Of a stretch of 64,000 nucleotides of DNA, positions 47,166 through 55,771 are shown piece after piece. The stretch spans positions 62,001 through 126,000 of the forward strand of contig NZ_SCMU01000004.1 in assembly GCF_005503695.1 (NCBI RefSeq). The letters are read 5' to 3'. The position numbers and the translations under genes are program-made. How positions within the stretch are numbered: position 1 is the stretch's first letter; every line of letters begins with the position of its first letter. The stretch is from Sphingopyxis sp. 2PD. GTDB taxonomy: Bacteria; Pseudomonadota; Alphaproteobacteria; Sphingomonadales; Sphingomonadaceae. The notes beneath the pieces are model-generated. The model ran no database searches and was not told where the DNA came from. It worked only from the letters and a program-made list of their open reading frames with translations.

Positions 47166-47187
47166 TTTTCCTAGACAAGTAGGAAAA
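47166..47187. promoter_or_regulatory. Operator-like palindrome 1
   Basis: Perfect eight-base arms TTTTCCTA / TAGGAAAA around a six-base spacer, midway between the divergent S24 repressor and the small gene at 47256. Contains the half-site TCCTA/TAGGA shared with palindrome 2. Confidence 0.7.
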
Positions 47188-47197
47188 CGACGTTCAA

Positions 47198-47213
47198 ATA
47201 GGATTTATCCTAT
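47198..47213. promoter_or_regulatory. Operator-like palindrome 2
   Basis: Perfect seven-base arms ATAGGAT / ATCCTAT with a TT centre, eleven bases after palindrome 1. The same TAGGA half-site recurs, so one regulator, most simply the adjacent S24 repressor, may bind both. Confidence 0.65.
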
Positions 47214-47255
47214 CGGGTGAGTCGCCCGGTTGTCGACGCGGTCAGGGAGGAAGCT

Positions 47256-47519
47256 ATGGAGCGCACATTGTTGCAACGGATCGACGCGTTTCTGAAGGAA
47301 TCGGCGATGCCGCCGACCGTGTTCGGGCGCGCGGCGGTGCGCGATCCGCGGCTGGTCAGCGATTTGCGCGAGGGGCGCGAGCCCGGCCGCCAGCTGATCT
47401 GCCGCGTGGAACATTTCATGAACATATGGCGTGCCGAGCGCCATGCGGGACGTGTCGCGCCGCAGGGCGACCGGCGGACGCGGGGCTATCGCCGGGTGGC
47501 GAAGGGAGCCGAGGCATGA
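47256..47519 (+). CDS. Small protein of unknown function divergent from the S24 repressor
   Basis: An 87-residue basic protein (about one Arg in six residues) with a predicted helical core (MERTLLQRIDAFLKESAMPP, then FGRAAVRDPRLVSDLREGR). This reads like a short DNA-binding or toxin/antitoxin-sized regulator, but I do not recognise it. ATG 47256 follows GGGAGGAAGCT, a good ribosome binding site. GTG 47217 upstream would start inside the operator region and is less likely. Its stop overlaps the next gene (ATGA). Confidence 0.72.
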   Translation: MERTLLQRIDAFLKESAMPPTVFGRAAVRDPRLVSDLREGREPGRQLICRVEHFMNIWRAERHAGRVAPQGDRRTRGYRRVAKGAEA

Positions 47520-47842
47520 CGCGCTGGTCTCCCGTGCAGGCGCGCCGTCCCGGCTGTCCGCACCGCCGGTTGCGCCACCTGTTGGGCGAAGCCCTGCCGC
47601 CGGGGCTGACGATCGGTGCGTCGACGTTCCGGCCATGGGCGAGCGCAAATTTCGTCGGCGCGCGTCACCTGTTTCCGTGCGACCTGGCGGCGGGTGAAGT
47701 CGCGGCGGTCAGCGCCGCGTTGCAGGGGGCGTTGAGCGCGACTGAATGGGCGCTGCCGGGCCATGTCATCGCCGATGTCGCGGTCGAATGCGGGGCCGCG
47801 CCGGACGCGTTGCGGATCGAGATCTTGACGGTGGAGGATTGA
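47516..47842 (+). CDS. Small protein of unknown function, coupled to the preceding gene
   Basis: A 108-residue protein beginning MTRWSPVQARRPGCPHRRLR with a Cys/His/Arg-rich start. The remainder (ALPPGLTIGASTFRPWASANF and so on) is Ala-rich. No family is recognised. The ATGA overlap with the upstream small gene and the shared operator region make the pair a likely target of the S24 repressor. Confidence 0.65.
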   Translation: MTRWSPVQARRPGCPHRRLRHLLGEALPPGLTIGASTFRPWASANFVGARHLFPCDLAAGEVAAVSAALQGALSATEWALPGHVIADVAVECGAAPDALRIEILTVED

Positions 47843-47953
47843 GGGGTGGGCGATGGAGCGGCGCGCGCCCGGATTTTCTCCAGATTTGCCCCGACCTTGC
47901 CGAAGCCTGTCCTGAGCGCCTGCAAGGCAGTCAAAGGGGACGTCTATTCCGAG

Positions 47954-47983
47954 AAGCGCCCTTCGACAGGCTCAGGGCTACGG
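47954..47983. repeat. Repeat family B, second copy (right arm)
   Basis: An exact copy of the 30-base arm found at 17001-17030 (core CTTCGACAGGCTCAGGG). The matching left arm is only partly recognisable at 47900-47935. It lies between the small gene pair and the convergent membrane-protein gene. Confidence 0.85.
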
Positions 47984-48007
47984 TTCAACCGGAGCGGAGC
48001 AATGTCC

Positions 48008-48844
48008 CTAACCCACCGACTGGCGGGTCATTCGTTGCAGGGTGCTGAGCGCGGCTTCGAGGGCGAAATCGACCTCGGGCTCGACCGCAAGTGCCGGTTC
48101 ATCGGGCGCATCGACCGCGGCGGCCGCGGTCGGTTCGCGGCGGCGCGCCAGCCCCGCCTCGAGCCGCGCGACCATGGCGCCGAGCGAATTGTCGGTGGGC
48201 GCCGGCAGCGGCGGCGCCTTCATATCGGCGGGTTGCAGCCAGGGCTCGTCGCCCGTGGGCTCGTCCTCGGTCGGCGCGAGATCGGCGAGCACCAGCTCGT
48301 CGGCATTTTGTTCGGCAAATTCGCCGAGCCACAGGTCGGCTTCGGCGCTGCGGTCGGCGGCATCGCGGTCGGCGGTCAACGGTCCCAGCCCGCCCGCGGG
48401 CAGATCGCGGCCGGCGCGGATCGGCGGGCGCAGCGAATCGTCGGGGTGGAGATCGACGCGGCGGCGGCGGGTCCAAAAGGCGTCGCCATCCTCGTCGGCG
48501 TCCGCCGCGGGCGCGCGGCGGAAGCGGCCGCGCAGCGAGGTCAATCCCGCCGCTTCGGGCTGCGCGATCAGCAGCGCGACCAGCCCGGCGATCAGCGACG
48601 CGATCGCCGCCATGCCGAGTGCCAGGATCAGCCGAGCAGCATTGCCGACCGGCGGAACAAAATAGTCCGACAGGCGATCAAGATAGAGGTTCCAGCTGAT
48701 TGCGGCGACCCACGACATCGGCATCACGGCAGCGAACAGGAAGGTCAGCGCGGCAGCGCCGATCGCCGCCGGAAGCGCGGGACGCAGCGCGCGGAGGAGC
48801 GCATCTGATTTGCCCGGAACGGGGTTGTCGCTGCTATCGTCCAT
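48008..48844 (-). CDS. Membrane protein of unknown function with acidic tail
   Basis: A 278-residue protein with two N-terminal membrane helices (about 26-50 and 70-92) and a long acidic, low-complexity cytoplasmic tail (about 100-278) with many Ala, Asp and Pro. This is a disordered-linker type. I do not recognise the family. ATG 48844 is taken because the eleven residues before it look like spacer translation. It lies downstream of the exosortase-associated glycosyltransferase on the same strand, 57 bases away. Confidence 0.65.
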   Translation of the reverse strand: MDDSSDNPVPGKSDALLRALRPALPAAIGAAALTFLFAAVMPMSWVAAISWNLYLDRLSDYFVPPVGNAARLILALGMAAIASLIAGLVALLIAQPEAAGLTSLRGRFRRAPAADADEDGDAFWTRRRRVDLHPDDSLRPPIRAGRDLPAGGLGPLTADRDAADRSAEADLWLGEFAEQNADELVLADLAPTEDEPTGDEPWLQPADMKAPPLPAPTDNSLGAMVARLEAGLARRREPTAAAAVDAPDEPALAVEPEVDFALEAALSTLQRMTRQSVG

Positions 48845-48901
48845 ATCGTCCAATTCCGTGCGGCCGCTGGGGCCCAAATCTCGTCTTGCCTGGCGACGCG
48901 C

Positions 48902-50110
48902 TCAAGCGCCGCCGCGCAGCAATCGCTGGTAAACCGGCTCGTAACGTAAAATGTTTGATGACCAGTTACGATGGGTTTCGACAAAAATACGCGCAATCCG
49001 TCGGCGTTCCGCCCAAATGGCCTGATTTTCGAGCAGCTTCGCAAGCGCATCGGCGATCGCTTTGGGGTCGTCGGGCGCGAACAGCGTGCCGGTGACGCCA
49101 TCCTCGATCAGTTCGCGGTGGCCGCCGACATCGGACGCGGCGACCAGCTTGCCCTGCGCCATGGCTTCCAATGGCTTGAGCGGGGTGACGAGGTCGGTGA
49201 GCCGCATTTTCTTGCGCGGATAGGCGAGGATATCGATGAGCGAATAATAGCGCTCGACCTCATCGTGCGGGACGCGGCCGACGAAATGGATTTGCGCCGC
49301 CGCTGACGACGCCGCGGCCTGTGCCTTCAGCGCCGCCTCCATCGGACCGCCGCCGACGAGCAGCAAGCGCGCGCGGGGCTGCACCGCAACCAGCGCGGGC
49401 ATCGCGGCGATCAGATCGTCGATCCCTTCATAGTCGTAAAAGCTGCCAATGTAGCCGATGACGGCATCGTCCGCGGCGATCCCCAGCGTGTCCGCCAGCG
49501 CATCGTCGCGCGGCGGCGGGTCGCCGAACAGGTCCAAATCGACGCCGTTCGGGGACACGGTGATCTTGGCAGGATCGATCCCGCGCGCGACCAGGTCGCC
49601 GCGCAAGCCTTCGCAGATCACCGCAACGGCGTCCGCGGCCTTCACCGCGTAGGTTTCGAGCATCTTGGTCAGCCGATAGCGCAAGCTGCCTTCGCGCCCG
49701 GTGCCATTGCCGACCGAGGCATCCTCCCAAAAGGCGCGGATTTCATAGATGACGGGGATGCCGAGCTGTTTGCCGACGCGCAGTGCCGCGAGCCCGTCCA
49801 GCACCGGCGAATGCGCGTGGAGTACGTCAGGTTTCCATGTCTGCGCCAGCGCCTCGACCCGCCGCGCCAGCGCGCCGATTTCGCGCCATTCGTTGATGAC
49901 TGGCATTCCGGGCGCGATCGGCGCGGTGCGGTAAAAGGTCAAACCATCGACGGTCTCGCCATCCGGGCCGGGTTCGGGGTGCCGCACCCCGGTCACCCCT
50001 GCAACCTCCCACCCCTTTGCAACCTGCGCCTTCATCAAGGCGCGGGTGCGAAAGGTGTAGCCGCTGTGCGTGGGCAGGCTATGATCGAGGACGTGAAGGA
50101 TGCGGGTCAT
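48902..50110 (-). CDS. Exosortase-A-associated glycosyltransferase, GT4-like
   Basis: A GT-B glycosyltransferase of 402 residues. It opens with RILHVLDHSLPTHSGYTFRTRA, whose HSLP...SGYTFR pattern is the hallmark of the PEP-CTERM/exosortase-A-associated GT4 family. GYIGSFYDYEGIDDL (about 230-245) and the donor-site block (LVTPLKPLEAMAQGKLV) support this. It likely builds part of the glycan used with the exosortase system. It is divergent from the O-glycosylation ligase gene. Confidence 0.9.
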   Translation of the reverse strand: MTRILHVLDHSLPTHSGYTFRTRALMKAQVAKGWEVAGVTGVRHPEPGPDGETVDGLTFYRTAPIAPGMPVINEWREIGALARRVEALAQTWKPDVLHAHSPVLDGLAALRVGKQLGIPVIYEIRAFWEDASVGNGTGREGSLRYRLTKMLETYAVKAADAVAVICEGLRGDLVARGIDPAKITVSPNGVDLDLFGDPPPRDDALADTLGIAADDAVIGYIGSFYDYEGIDDLIAAMPALVAVQPRARLLLVGGGPMEAALKAQAAASSAAAQIHFVGRVPHDEVERYYSLIDILAYPRKKMRLTDLVTPLKPLEAMAQGKLVAASDVGGHRELIEDGVTGTLFAPDDPKAIADALAKLLENQAIWAERRRIARIFVETHRNWSSNILRYEPVYQRLLRGGA

Positions 50111-50175
50111 GGGCTAGCGCTTTGACATACTAGCCTTAACGCAGCGTCAACCCCGATCGCGTAGCGGGAGCGGAC

Positions 50176-50331
50176 ATGGTCGACAATTTTTCCATCGGGT
50201 TGACGCACGTCTTGATGGCGATCGCGTTATGGCGCCTGCTGCACCGCGACGATCTCGACCGCGAGGTCAGCCCCCGCCTGCAGTGGCAGCAGCGCCGCGA
50301 CGCCGAAACGGACGACCGCGCCGATGCGTGA
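50176..50331 (+). CDS. Small membrane peptide in front of the O-glycosylation ligase
   Basis: A 51-residue ORF (ATG 50176, TGA 50329). It begins MVDNFSIGLTHVLMAIALW with one hydrophobic helix and ends in a charged Arg/Asp/Gln-rich tail. A GGGAGCGG site precedes it. It overlaps the ligase start by eight bases, which supports translation coupling. No function can be assigned. Confidence 0.6.
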   Translation: MVDNFSIGLTHVLMAIALWRLLHRDDLDREVSPRLQWQQRRDAETDDRADA

Positions 50332-51706
50332 CATTGCGTTCGTCGCCTTTCTGTTCGCGTTCATCGGGATCGGGTTCCGCAAGCCGTTCCTGTTCGTGCT
50401 GTGCTTTTGCTACATCGACATCGTCGCGCCGCAGCGGCTGAGCTATTTCCTGATCAATTCGATCCCGATCTCGCTGATCGTGTTCGGGCTGGCGATCGTG
50501 GGCTGGCTGACAATCGACGACAAGCGCGACACGCGCTGGTCGGGGCGGCAGACGTTGCTGGTCGTGTTGCTCGCCTATTGCGGGATGACGACGATGTCGG
50601 CCGATTTCCCGGTCGAGGCTGCCGACAAATGGAGCTGGGTGTGGAAGGCGCTGGTGTGGGCGATTTTCCTGCCGCTGACGCTGCGCACCAAGCTCAGGAT
50701 CGAATCGCTGGCGCTGATCATGCTGCTTTCGGCGGCGTCGATCGCGATTGCGGGCGGGCTCAAGACCGCGGCAGGCGGTGGTGGGTACGGATCGCTGCAA
50801 TTGCTGCTCAACGAGAATTTCGGGCTGTACGAAGGGTCGATCATGTCGACCGTCGGCATCGCGATCATCCCGTTGATCCTGTGGTATCGCCGCCATGGCA
50901 CGATTTTCCCGCCCGACTGGCGGGTTTCGCTATTCTGTTTCGCGCTATGCTTTGCCTGCATGCTGCTGCCGGTGGGGACGCAGGCCCGCACCGGGCTCGT
51001 CTGTCTTGCCGTGCTGGCGGTGCTGTCGCTGCGCGCGGTCAAACATCGCCTGCTCTATATGGCAGGCGCCGGGTTGCTGGCGATCGCGGCGGTGCCCTTC
51101 CTGCCGCAAAGCTTTACCGAGCGGATGGAAACGATCCAGGGTTACAAGTCCGACCAGTCGGCATCGACGCGCGTCGCGGTGTGGGCGTGGACATGGGATT
51201 ACGCCAAGGAAAACCCGTTCGGCGGCGGCTTCAACGCCTATATCCAGAACCGCCTGCGCGTCGAGACGGCGGGATCGGATTATGACCCCGACCGCGCGCA
51301 ACCCGGCGGTCCGATGGTGCACGAAGATGCGGGGCGCGCTTATCATTCGAGCTATTTCGAGATGCTGGGTGAGCAAGGCTATCCGGGGCTGGCGCTGTGG
51401 CTGTTGCTGCACATCGTCGGGATCGCGCAGATGGAGCGGCTGAGGCGGCGCTATCTGAAGACGCGGCGCGGCGAGGAGCAATGGATTGCGCCGCTGGCGA
51501 CCGCGCTCCAGCACGGCCATATCATCTATATGGTCGGGTCGCTGTTCGTCGGCATCGCGTTTCAGCCATTTATTTACATGATGCTGGCGCTGGAAATCGG
51601 GCTGTCGACTTATTGCCGCCGCCGCGAGCAGGAGGCCGGATGGCGCCCACTGATGGCCCGCCCGGCCGAAGTGCCGGCGCGGCATCTGACCAACGGGGCG
51701 CGCTGA
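50324..51706 (+). CDS. Putative O-glycosylation ligase, exosortase A-associated
   Basis: A polytopic membrane protein of 460 residues with about 11 helices and one large periplasmic loop, the O-antigen ligase/Wzy topology. The N terminus (RDIAFVAFLFAFIGIGFRKPF) and APQRLSYFLI segment match the TIGR03097-type ligase of the exosortase-A system. AYHSSYFEMLGEQGYPGLALW near 340-360 is the conserved loop end. It may transfer polysaccharide to PEP-CTERM proteins or polymerise repeat units. The exosortase itself is not in the window. Confidence 0.9.
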   Translation: MRDIAFVAFLFAFIGIGFRKPFLFVLCFCYIDIVAPQRLSYFLINSIPISLIVFGLAIVGWLTIDDKRDTRWSGRQTLLVVLLAYCGMTTMSADFPVEAADKWSWVWKALVWAIFLPLTLRTKLRIESLALIMLLSAASIAIAGGLKTAAGGGGYGSLQLLLNENFGLYEGSIMSTVGIAIIPLILWYRRHGTIFPPDWRVSLFCFALCFACMLLPVGTQARTGLVCLAVLAVLSLRAVKHRLLYMAGAGLLAIAAVPFLPQSFTERMETIQGYKSDQSASTRVAVWAWTWDYAKENPFGGGFNAYIQNRLRVETAGSDYDPDRAQPGGPMVHEDAGRAYHSSYFEMLGEQGYPGLALWLLLHIVGIAQMERLRRRYLKTRRGEEQWIAPLATALQHGHIIYMVGSLFVGIAFQPFIYMMLALEIGLSTYCRRREQEAGWRPLMARPAEVPARHLTNGAR

Positions 51707-51743
51707 AGCGGAACCAAAGGGCAAGGCGGCGCGCTATTGCGCC

Positions 51744-52754
51744 ATGCCCTCCCCGCGCCTGATCCATGTCGACGACGGCCTGCCCGGTATCTCGCGCGAG
51801 CGCGTTGGCGAGGGTTGGCGGTACCGCGATGCGAAGGGCCAGATCATCCGCGATCGCGAGGAAATCGCCCGGCTGAACGCGATCGCCCTGCCCCCGGCGT
51901 ATGAAGACGCCTGGTATTGCCCCGCCGCCAACGGTCATATCCTGGCGACCGGTTATGACGCGCGCGGGCGCAAGCAATATCGCTATCACCCCGATTTCCG
52001 GCTGGCGCAGGAAGCCGACAAATATGACCGCTGCGCCGCGTTCGGCCATGCGCTGCCGCTGCTCCGCGCCCGGCTCGAAAGCGATCTGGCGCGGCGGACG
52101 CTGTGCCAGGAGCGCGTCGTCGGCGCGGTCGTCCGCTTGCTCGATCTCGCCGCGCTGCGCGTCGGCAACGAACAATATGTCGCGGCGAACAAGAGTTTCG
52201 GCGCAACCACACTGCGCCGCCGCCACGCCAAACTGACCGGTCAGACGCTGCGCCTGAGCTACCGCGCCAAGGGCGGTGCGCAGCGCGAGGTGGCGATCAG
52301 CGACCGCAATATCACGACGCTGGTGCGGCGATTGCAGGACCTGCCGGGGCAGCATCTGTTCCAATATCGCGACGACAGCGGCGTCTGCGCGGTCGCGTCG
52401 GACGACGTCAACGCCTATATCCGCGAGGCGATGGGCGGCGACTTCAGCGCCAAGCATTTCCGCACCTGGACCGCGAGCGTCGAGGCCTACGCCTATCTGT
52501 TCGACGCGCCCGAGCCGCCGACCCTGAAAGCGATGGTCGAACATGTCGCCGACCGGCTGGGCAACACCCCGGCGATCGCGCGTAAATCCTATGTCCACCC
52601 CGCGATGATCGCGGCGGCGCAGGCGCGCGGCGATTTTGCTGGCGCGACGGGCGCGCTGCCCCGTGCGACCAAATATCTTTCGCGTTACGAGCGCGGGTTT
52701 TTGACCTATCTGGAGCGGGCGCCCGATGCCGCGGCGCTGCTTCGTTCCGCCTGA
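51744..52754 (+). CDS. DNA topoisomerase IB (poxvirus-like)
   Basis: A 336-residue type IB topoisomerase of the bacterial poxvirus-like family. The catalytic set is complete: Arg139 (LRVGNEQY), Lys176 (RAKGG), Arg240 (KHFRTW) and nucleophile Tyr283 (ARKSYVHP). These enzymes relax supercoils through a 3'-phosphotyrosyl intermediate. The gene stands on its own 37 bases after the ligase, in the same direction. Confidence 0.95.
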   Translation: MPSPRLIHVDDGLPGISRERVGEGWRYRDAKGQIIRDREEIARLNAIALPPAYEDAWYCPAANGHILATGYDARGRKQYRYHPDFRLAQEADKYDRCAAFGHALPLLRARLESDLARRTLCQERVVGAVVRLLDLAALRVGNEQYVAANKSFGATTLRRRHAKLTGQTLRLSYRAKGGAQREVAISDRNITTLVRRLQDLPGQHLFQYRDDSGVCAVASDDVNAYIREAMGGDFSAKHFRTWTASVEAYAYLFDAPEPPTLKAMVEHVADRLGNTPAIARKSYVHPAMIAAAQARGDFAGATGALPRATKYLSRYERGFLTYLERAPDAAALLRSA

Positions 52755-52775
52755 TTCACACGCAAGAGGACCGAT

Positions 52776-53981
52776 TTGACCTTTTCAATCCTTGCGGCCG
52801 CCACCGCCGCCGCCAAGCCCGCATCGACCCGCCCCGCCGCCGCGACCAACCCGATCGAGGACATCCGCCTGTGGTGGGACAGCAGCATCGCGTGGGTGAA
52901 CAGCCACTGGCTGCAGATCGGCATCGCGATCGCCGCCGGGCTCGCCATCTATTTCCTGCTGTCAATGCTGCGCGGCTTTGCGCTGAAGCGCGCGCAGGCG
53001 ACGCCGGGCGAGTTCACCCTGACCCACATCGTCGGGCGGGTGATCCACAAGACCAAGTCGTTCGTGCTGGCAATCGTCGCGGTGCGGCTGGTCGCCGGTT
53101 ATGCGCAGCCGCCCGCGGTGATCATGCAGATCATCCAGCTGGTGTTCACCGTCGCCGTCGTGCTGCAGGTCGCGATCTGGGCGCGCGAGGTCATATTGGG
53201 GCTGATCCAGCGCCGCGCGTCGGACGGGCATAACGAGACACTGGCGAATGCGATGGGAATCATCCGCCTGTTGATCAGCGTCGCGCTGTTTGCGATCGCG
53301 GCGATCGTCATCCTCGACAATATGGGGGTCAATGTCACTGGGCTGGTCGCCGGGCTTGGCATCGGCGGCATCGCGATCGGCTTGGCCGCGCAGGGTATCT
53401 TCTCCGACCTCTTCGCGTCGCTGTCGATCATTTTCGACCGCCCTTTCCGCGTCGGCGAGACGATCAAATATGACACGAGCACCGCGACGGTCGAACGCAT
53501 CGGGCTGAAAAGCACGCGGCTGCGCTCGATCAACGGTGAGCTGCTCGTCGTCTCGAACACCAATTTGCTGGCGAAAGAGATTACCAACTTTGCCCATCTG
53601 CACCGCCGCCGTGTGACCTTTGCGATCGGGGTCATCTACCAGACCAGCCCCGCGATGCTGCGCGAGCTGCCCGCGTTGCTGGAGGAACAGGTGCGCGCGG
53701 CGGGGCATGAGTTCATCCGGTCGAGCTTCGTCACCTTCGGGCCGTCGAGCCTGGATTTCGAACTGCTGTTCGACGTGTACAGCGAGGATTTCGACGTCGT
53801 GACCGCGGCGCGAACCGAGGTCGGAATCCGGGTGTTCGACGCAATGGCGAAGGCGGGGTATGAATTCGCCTATCCGACCCAGACGACCTTTACCGCGGCG
53901 CCCGACGGGACGATGATCATGCCCTATGCCGAGTCCCCGAAACCCAAGGCGGCGGCGGCAAAGGCGGCCAAGCCAAGCTGA
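52776..53981 (+). CDS. Mechanosensitive ion channel, MscS family
   Basis: A 401-residue channel with about four to five helices before the pore helix (GLGIGGIAIGLAAQGIFSDL, about 190-209). The MscS beta domain (FDRPFRVGETIKY) and a C-terminal cytoplasmic cage follow. The Ala/Lys-rich tail is extra. The start is TTG 52776, supported by AGAGGA six bases upstream; no ATG offers the complete first helix. Confidence 0.93.
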   Translation: MTFSILAAATAAAKPASTRPAAATNPIEDIRLWWDSSIAWVNSHWLQIGIAIAAGLAIYFLLSMLRGFALKRAQATPGEFTLTHIVGRVIHKTKSFVLAIVAVRLVAGYAQPPAVIMQIIQLVFTVAVVLQVAIWAREVILGLIQRRASDGHNETLANAMGIIRLLISVALFAIAAIVILDNMGVNVTGLVAGLGIGGIAIGLAAQGIFSDLFASLSIIFDRPFRVGETIKYDTSTATVERIGLKSTRLRSINGELLVVSNTNLLAKEITNFAHLHRRRVTFAIGVIYQTSPAMLRELPALLEEQVRAAGHEFIRSSFVTFGPSSLDFELLFDVYSEDFDVVTAARTEVGIRVFDAMAKAGYEFAYPTQTTFTAAPDGTMIMPYAESPKPKAAAAKAAKPS

Positions 53982-54075
53982 CGCTACGGCGCCTTGGGAT
54001 GACCGCATGGCCCTTGTGCAACGCGTCCCGACAGGCCTAGAACGCGCCCCGAACCAATGATCGAGGGGATAAGCC

Positions 54076-54534
54076 ATGGCCACAATCACGCCGCAGGAAT
54101 TGCAGACCAAGGTCGGTGAGCATCTGGGCACGTCGGATTGGGTGCTGGTCGATCAAGAGATGATCAACAAGTTCGCCGACGCGACCGGCGACCACCAGTT
54201 CATCCATATTGACGAGGAAAAGGCGAAGCTCACGCCGTTCGGCGGCACCATCGCGCACGGCTTTTTGACCCTGTCGCTGATGCCGATGCTCGGCCAGAGC
54301 ACCGACGGCCCGAAGGTTGGCGGCGTCAAGATGGGCGTCAATTACGGCTGCAACAAAGTCCGCTTCCTGTCGCCCGTCCGCTCGGGCAAGCGCGTGCGCA
54401 GCCACATCAAGCTGCTCGAGCTGGAGGAAAAGCGCCCCGGCCAGTGGCAACAGACCAATGAAGTGACCGTCGAGATCGAAGGCGAGGAAAAACCCGCCCT
54501 GATCGCCGAATGGATCAGCCAGTTTTTCGTTTGA
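54076..54534 (+). CDS. MaoC-family (R)-hydratase
   Basis: A 152-residue hotdog-fold hydratase with the family motif FADATGDHQFIHID (Asp and His of the active site) and GTIAHGFLTLSL. It is of the NodN type. It probably hydrates short enoyl-CoA thioesters. Together with the thiolase 54 bases downstream it suggests a short-chain acyl-CoA module. Confidence 0.93.
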   Translation: MATITPQELQTKVGEHLGTSDWVLVDQEMINKFADATGDHQFIHIDEEKAKLTPFGGTIAHGFLTLSLMPMLGQSTDGPKVGGVKMGVNYGCNKVRFLSPVRSGKRVRSHIKLLELEEKRPGQWQQTNEVTVEIEGEEKPALIAEWISQFFV

Positions 54535-54588
54535 GCATAGCCCTCCCCGGCAAAGATTCAGCCAAACTCTTCGAAGAGGAAAATTATC

Positions 54589-55770
54589 ATGCGTGACGCC
54601 GTCATCGTTTCCACCGCCCGCACCCCGCTGACCAAAGCGGGTCGCGGTTCGTTCAACAACACGCTGGCGCCGACGCTCGGCTCCTTCTCGGTCAAGGCCG
54701 CGGTCGAGCGCGCGGGCCTGGAAGGCGGCGAGATCGACGATGTCGTGTTCGGCGCCGCAATGCAGCAGGGGTCGCAGACGATGAACGTCGCGCGCCTGAT
54801 CGCGCTGCGTTCGGGCCTGCCCGTCACCGTCCCCGGCATGTCGATCGACCGCCAGTGCTCGTCGGGCCTGATGACGATCGCGACGGCCGCGAAGCAGATC
54901 ATCGTCGATCGCCAAGACATTTGCGTCGCCGGCGGCATCGAAAGCATCTCGAAAGTCAGCGGCAGCGGCAAGGTCTTCATCGAAACCGACGCCGAGCTGA
55001 TCGCGATGCACAAGGACACCTATATGCCGATGATCGGCACCGCCGAGGTCGTCGCCAAGCGTTACAACATCAGCCGCGAAGCGCAGGACGAATATTCGCT
55101 CCAGTCGCAGCAGCGCACCGCCGCGGCGCAGGCCGCGGGCCTCTATGCCGATGAAATCATCGCTTGCAAGGCGACGATGGCGGTGATGGACAAGGAAACC
55201 AAGGAAGTCTCGTTCAAAGAAGTCACCGCCGACAAGGACGAGTGCAACCGCGCCGATACCACGCTCGAAGGCCTGTCGAGCCTGAAGCCGGTGATGGGCG
55301 AAGGCCACATGATCACCGCGGGCAACGCCAGCCAGCTCGCCGACGGATCGTCGGCGTGCGTCGTCATGGAAGCCAAGGTTGCCGAAAAGCGCGGGCTCCA
55401 GCCGTTGGGGCGCTATGTCGGCATGGCGGTTGCGGGCACCGAACCCGACGAAATGGGCATCGGCCCCGTCTTCGCGATCCCCAAGCTGCTCGAACGCTTC
55501 GAGCTCAAGATGGACGACATTGGCCTCTGGGAACTCAACGAAGCGTTCGCGGTGCAGGTGCTCTATTGCCGCGACAAGCTCGGCATTCCGAACGAGCTGC
55601 TCAACGTCAACGGCGGCTCGATCTCGATCGGCCACCCGTTCGGCATGACCGGCGCGCGCTGCGTCGGCCACGCGCTACTCGAAGGCAAGCGCCGCGGCGT
55701 CAAATATGCCGTCGTCACGATGTGCATCGGCGGCGGCCAGGGCGCAGCGGGCCTGTTCGAGGTCTTCTGA
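54589..55770 (+). CDS. Acetyl-CoA acyltransferase (thiolase)
   Basis: A thiolase of 393 residues, the standard length. It has the nucleophilic Cys90 in DRQCSSGL, NGGSISIGHPFGMTGAR with the catalytic His, and the second Cys in CIGGGQG near 380. It cleaves or condenses acyl-CoA in beta-oxidation or acetoacetyl-CoA synthesis; the direction cannot be told. An AGAGGAAAA site precedes the ATG. The next gene starts one base after the stop. Confidence 0.95.
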   Translation: MRDAVIVSTARTPLTKAGRGSFNNTLAPTLGSFSVKAAVERAGLEGGEIDDVVFGAAMQQGSQTMNVARLIALRSGLPVTVPGMSIDRQCSSGLMTIATAAKQIIVDRQDICVAGGIESISKVSGSGKVFIETDAELIAMHKDTYMPMIGTAEVVAKRYNISREAQDEYSLQSQQRTAAAQAAGLYADEIIACKATMAVMDKETKEVSFKEVTADKDECNRADTTLEGLSSLKPVMGEGHMITAGNASQLADGSSACVVMEAKVAEKRGLQPLGRYVGMAVAGTEPDEMGIGPVFAIPKLLERFELKMDDIGLWELNEAFAVQVLYCRDKLGIPNELLNVNGGSISIGHPFGMTGARCVGHALLEGKRRGVKYAVVTMCIGGGQGAAGLFEVF

Positions 55771-55771
55771 T

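Noticed and set aside
54037-55671. A 544-codon frame antisense to maoC and thiolase
   Set aside because: It spans two genes and their spacer on the other strand with no family motif; it is a shadow.
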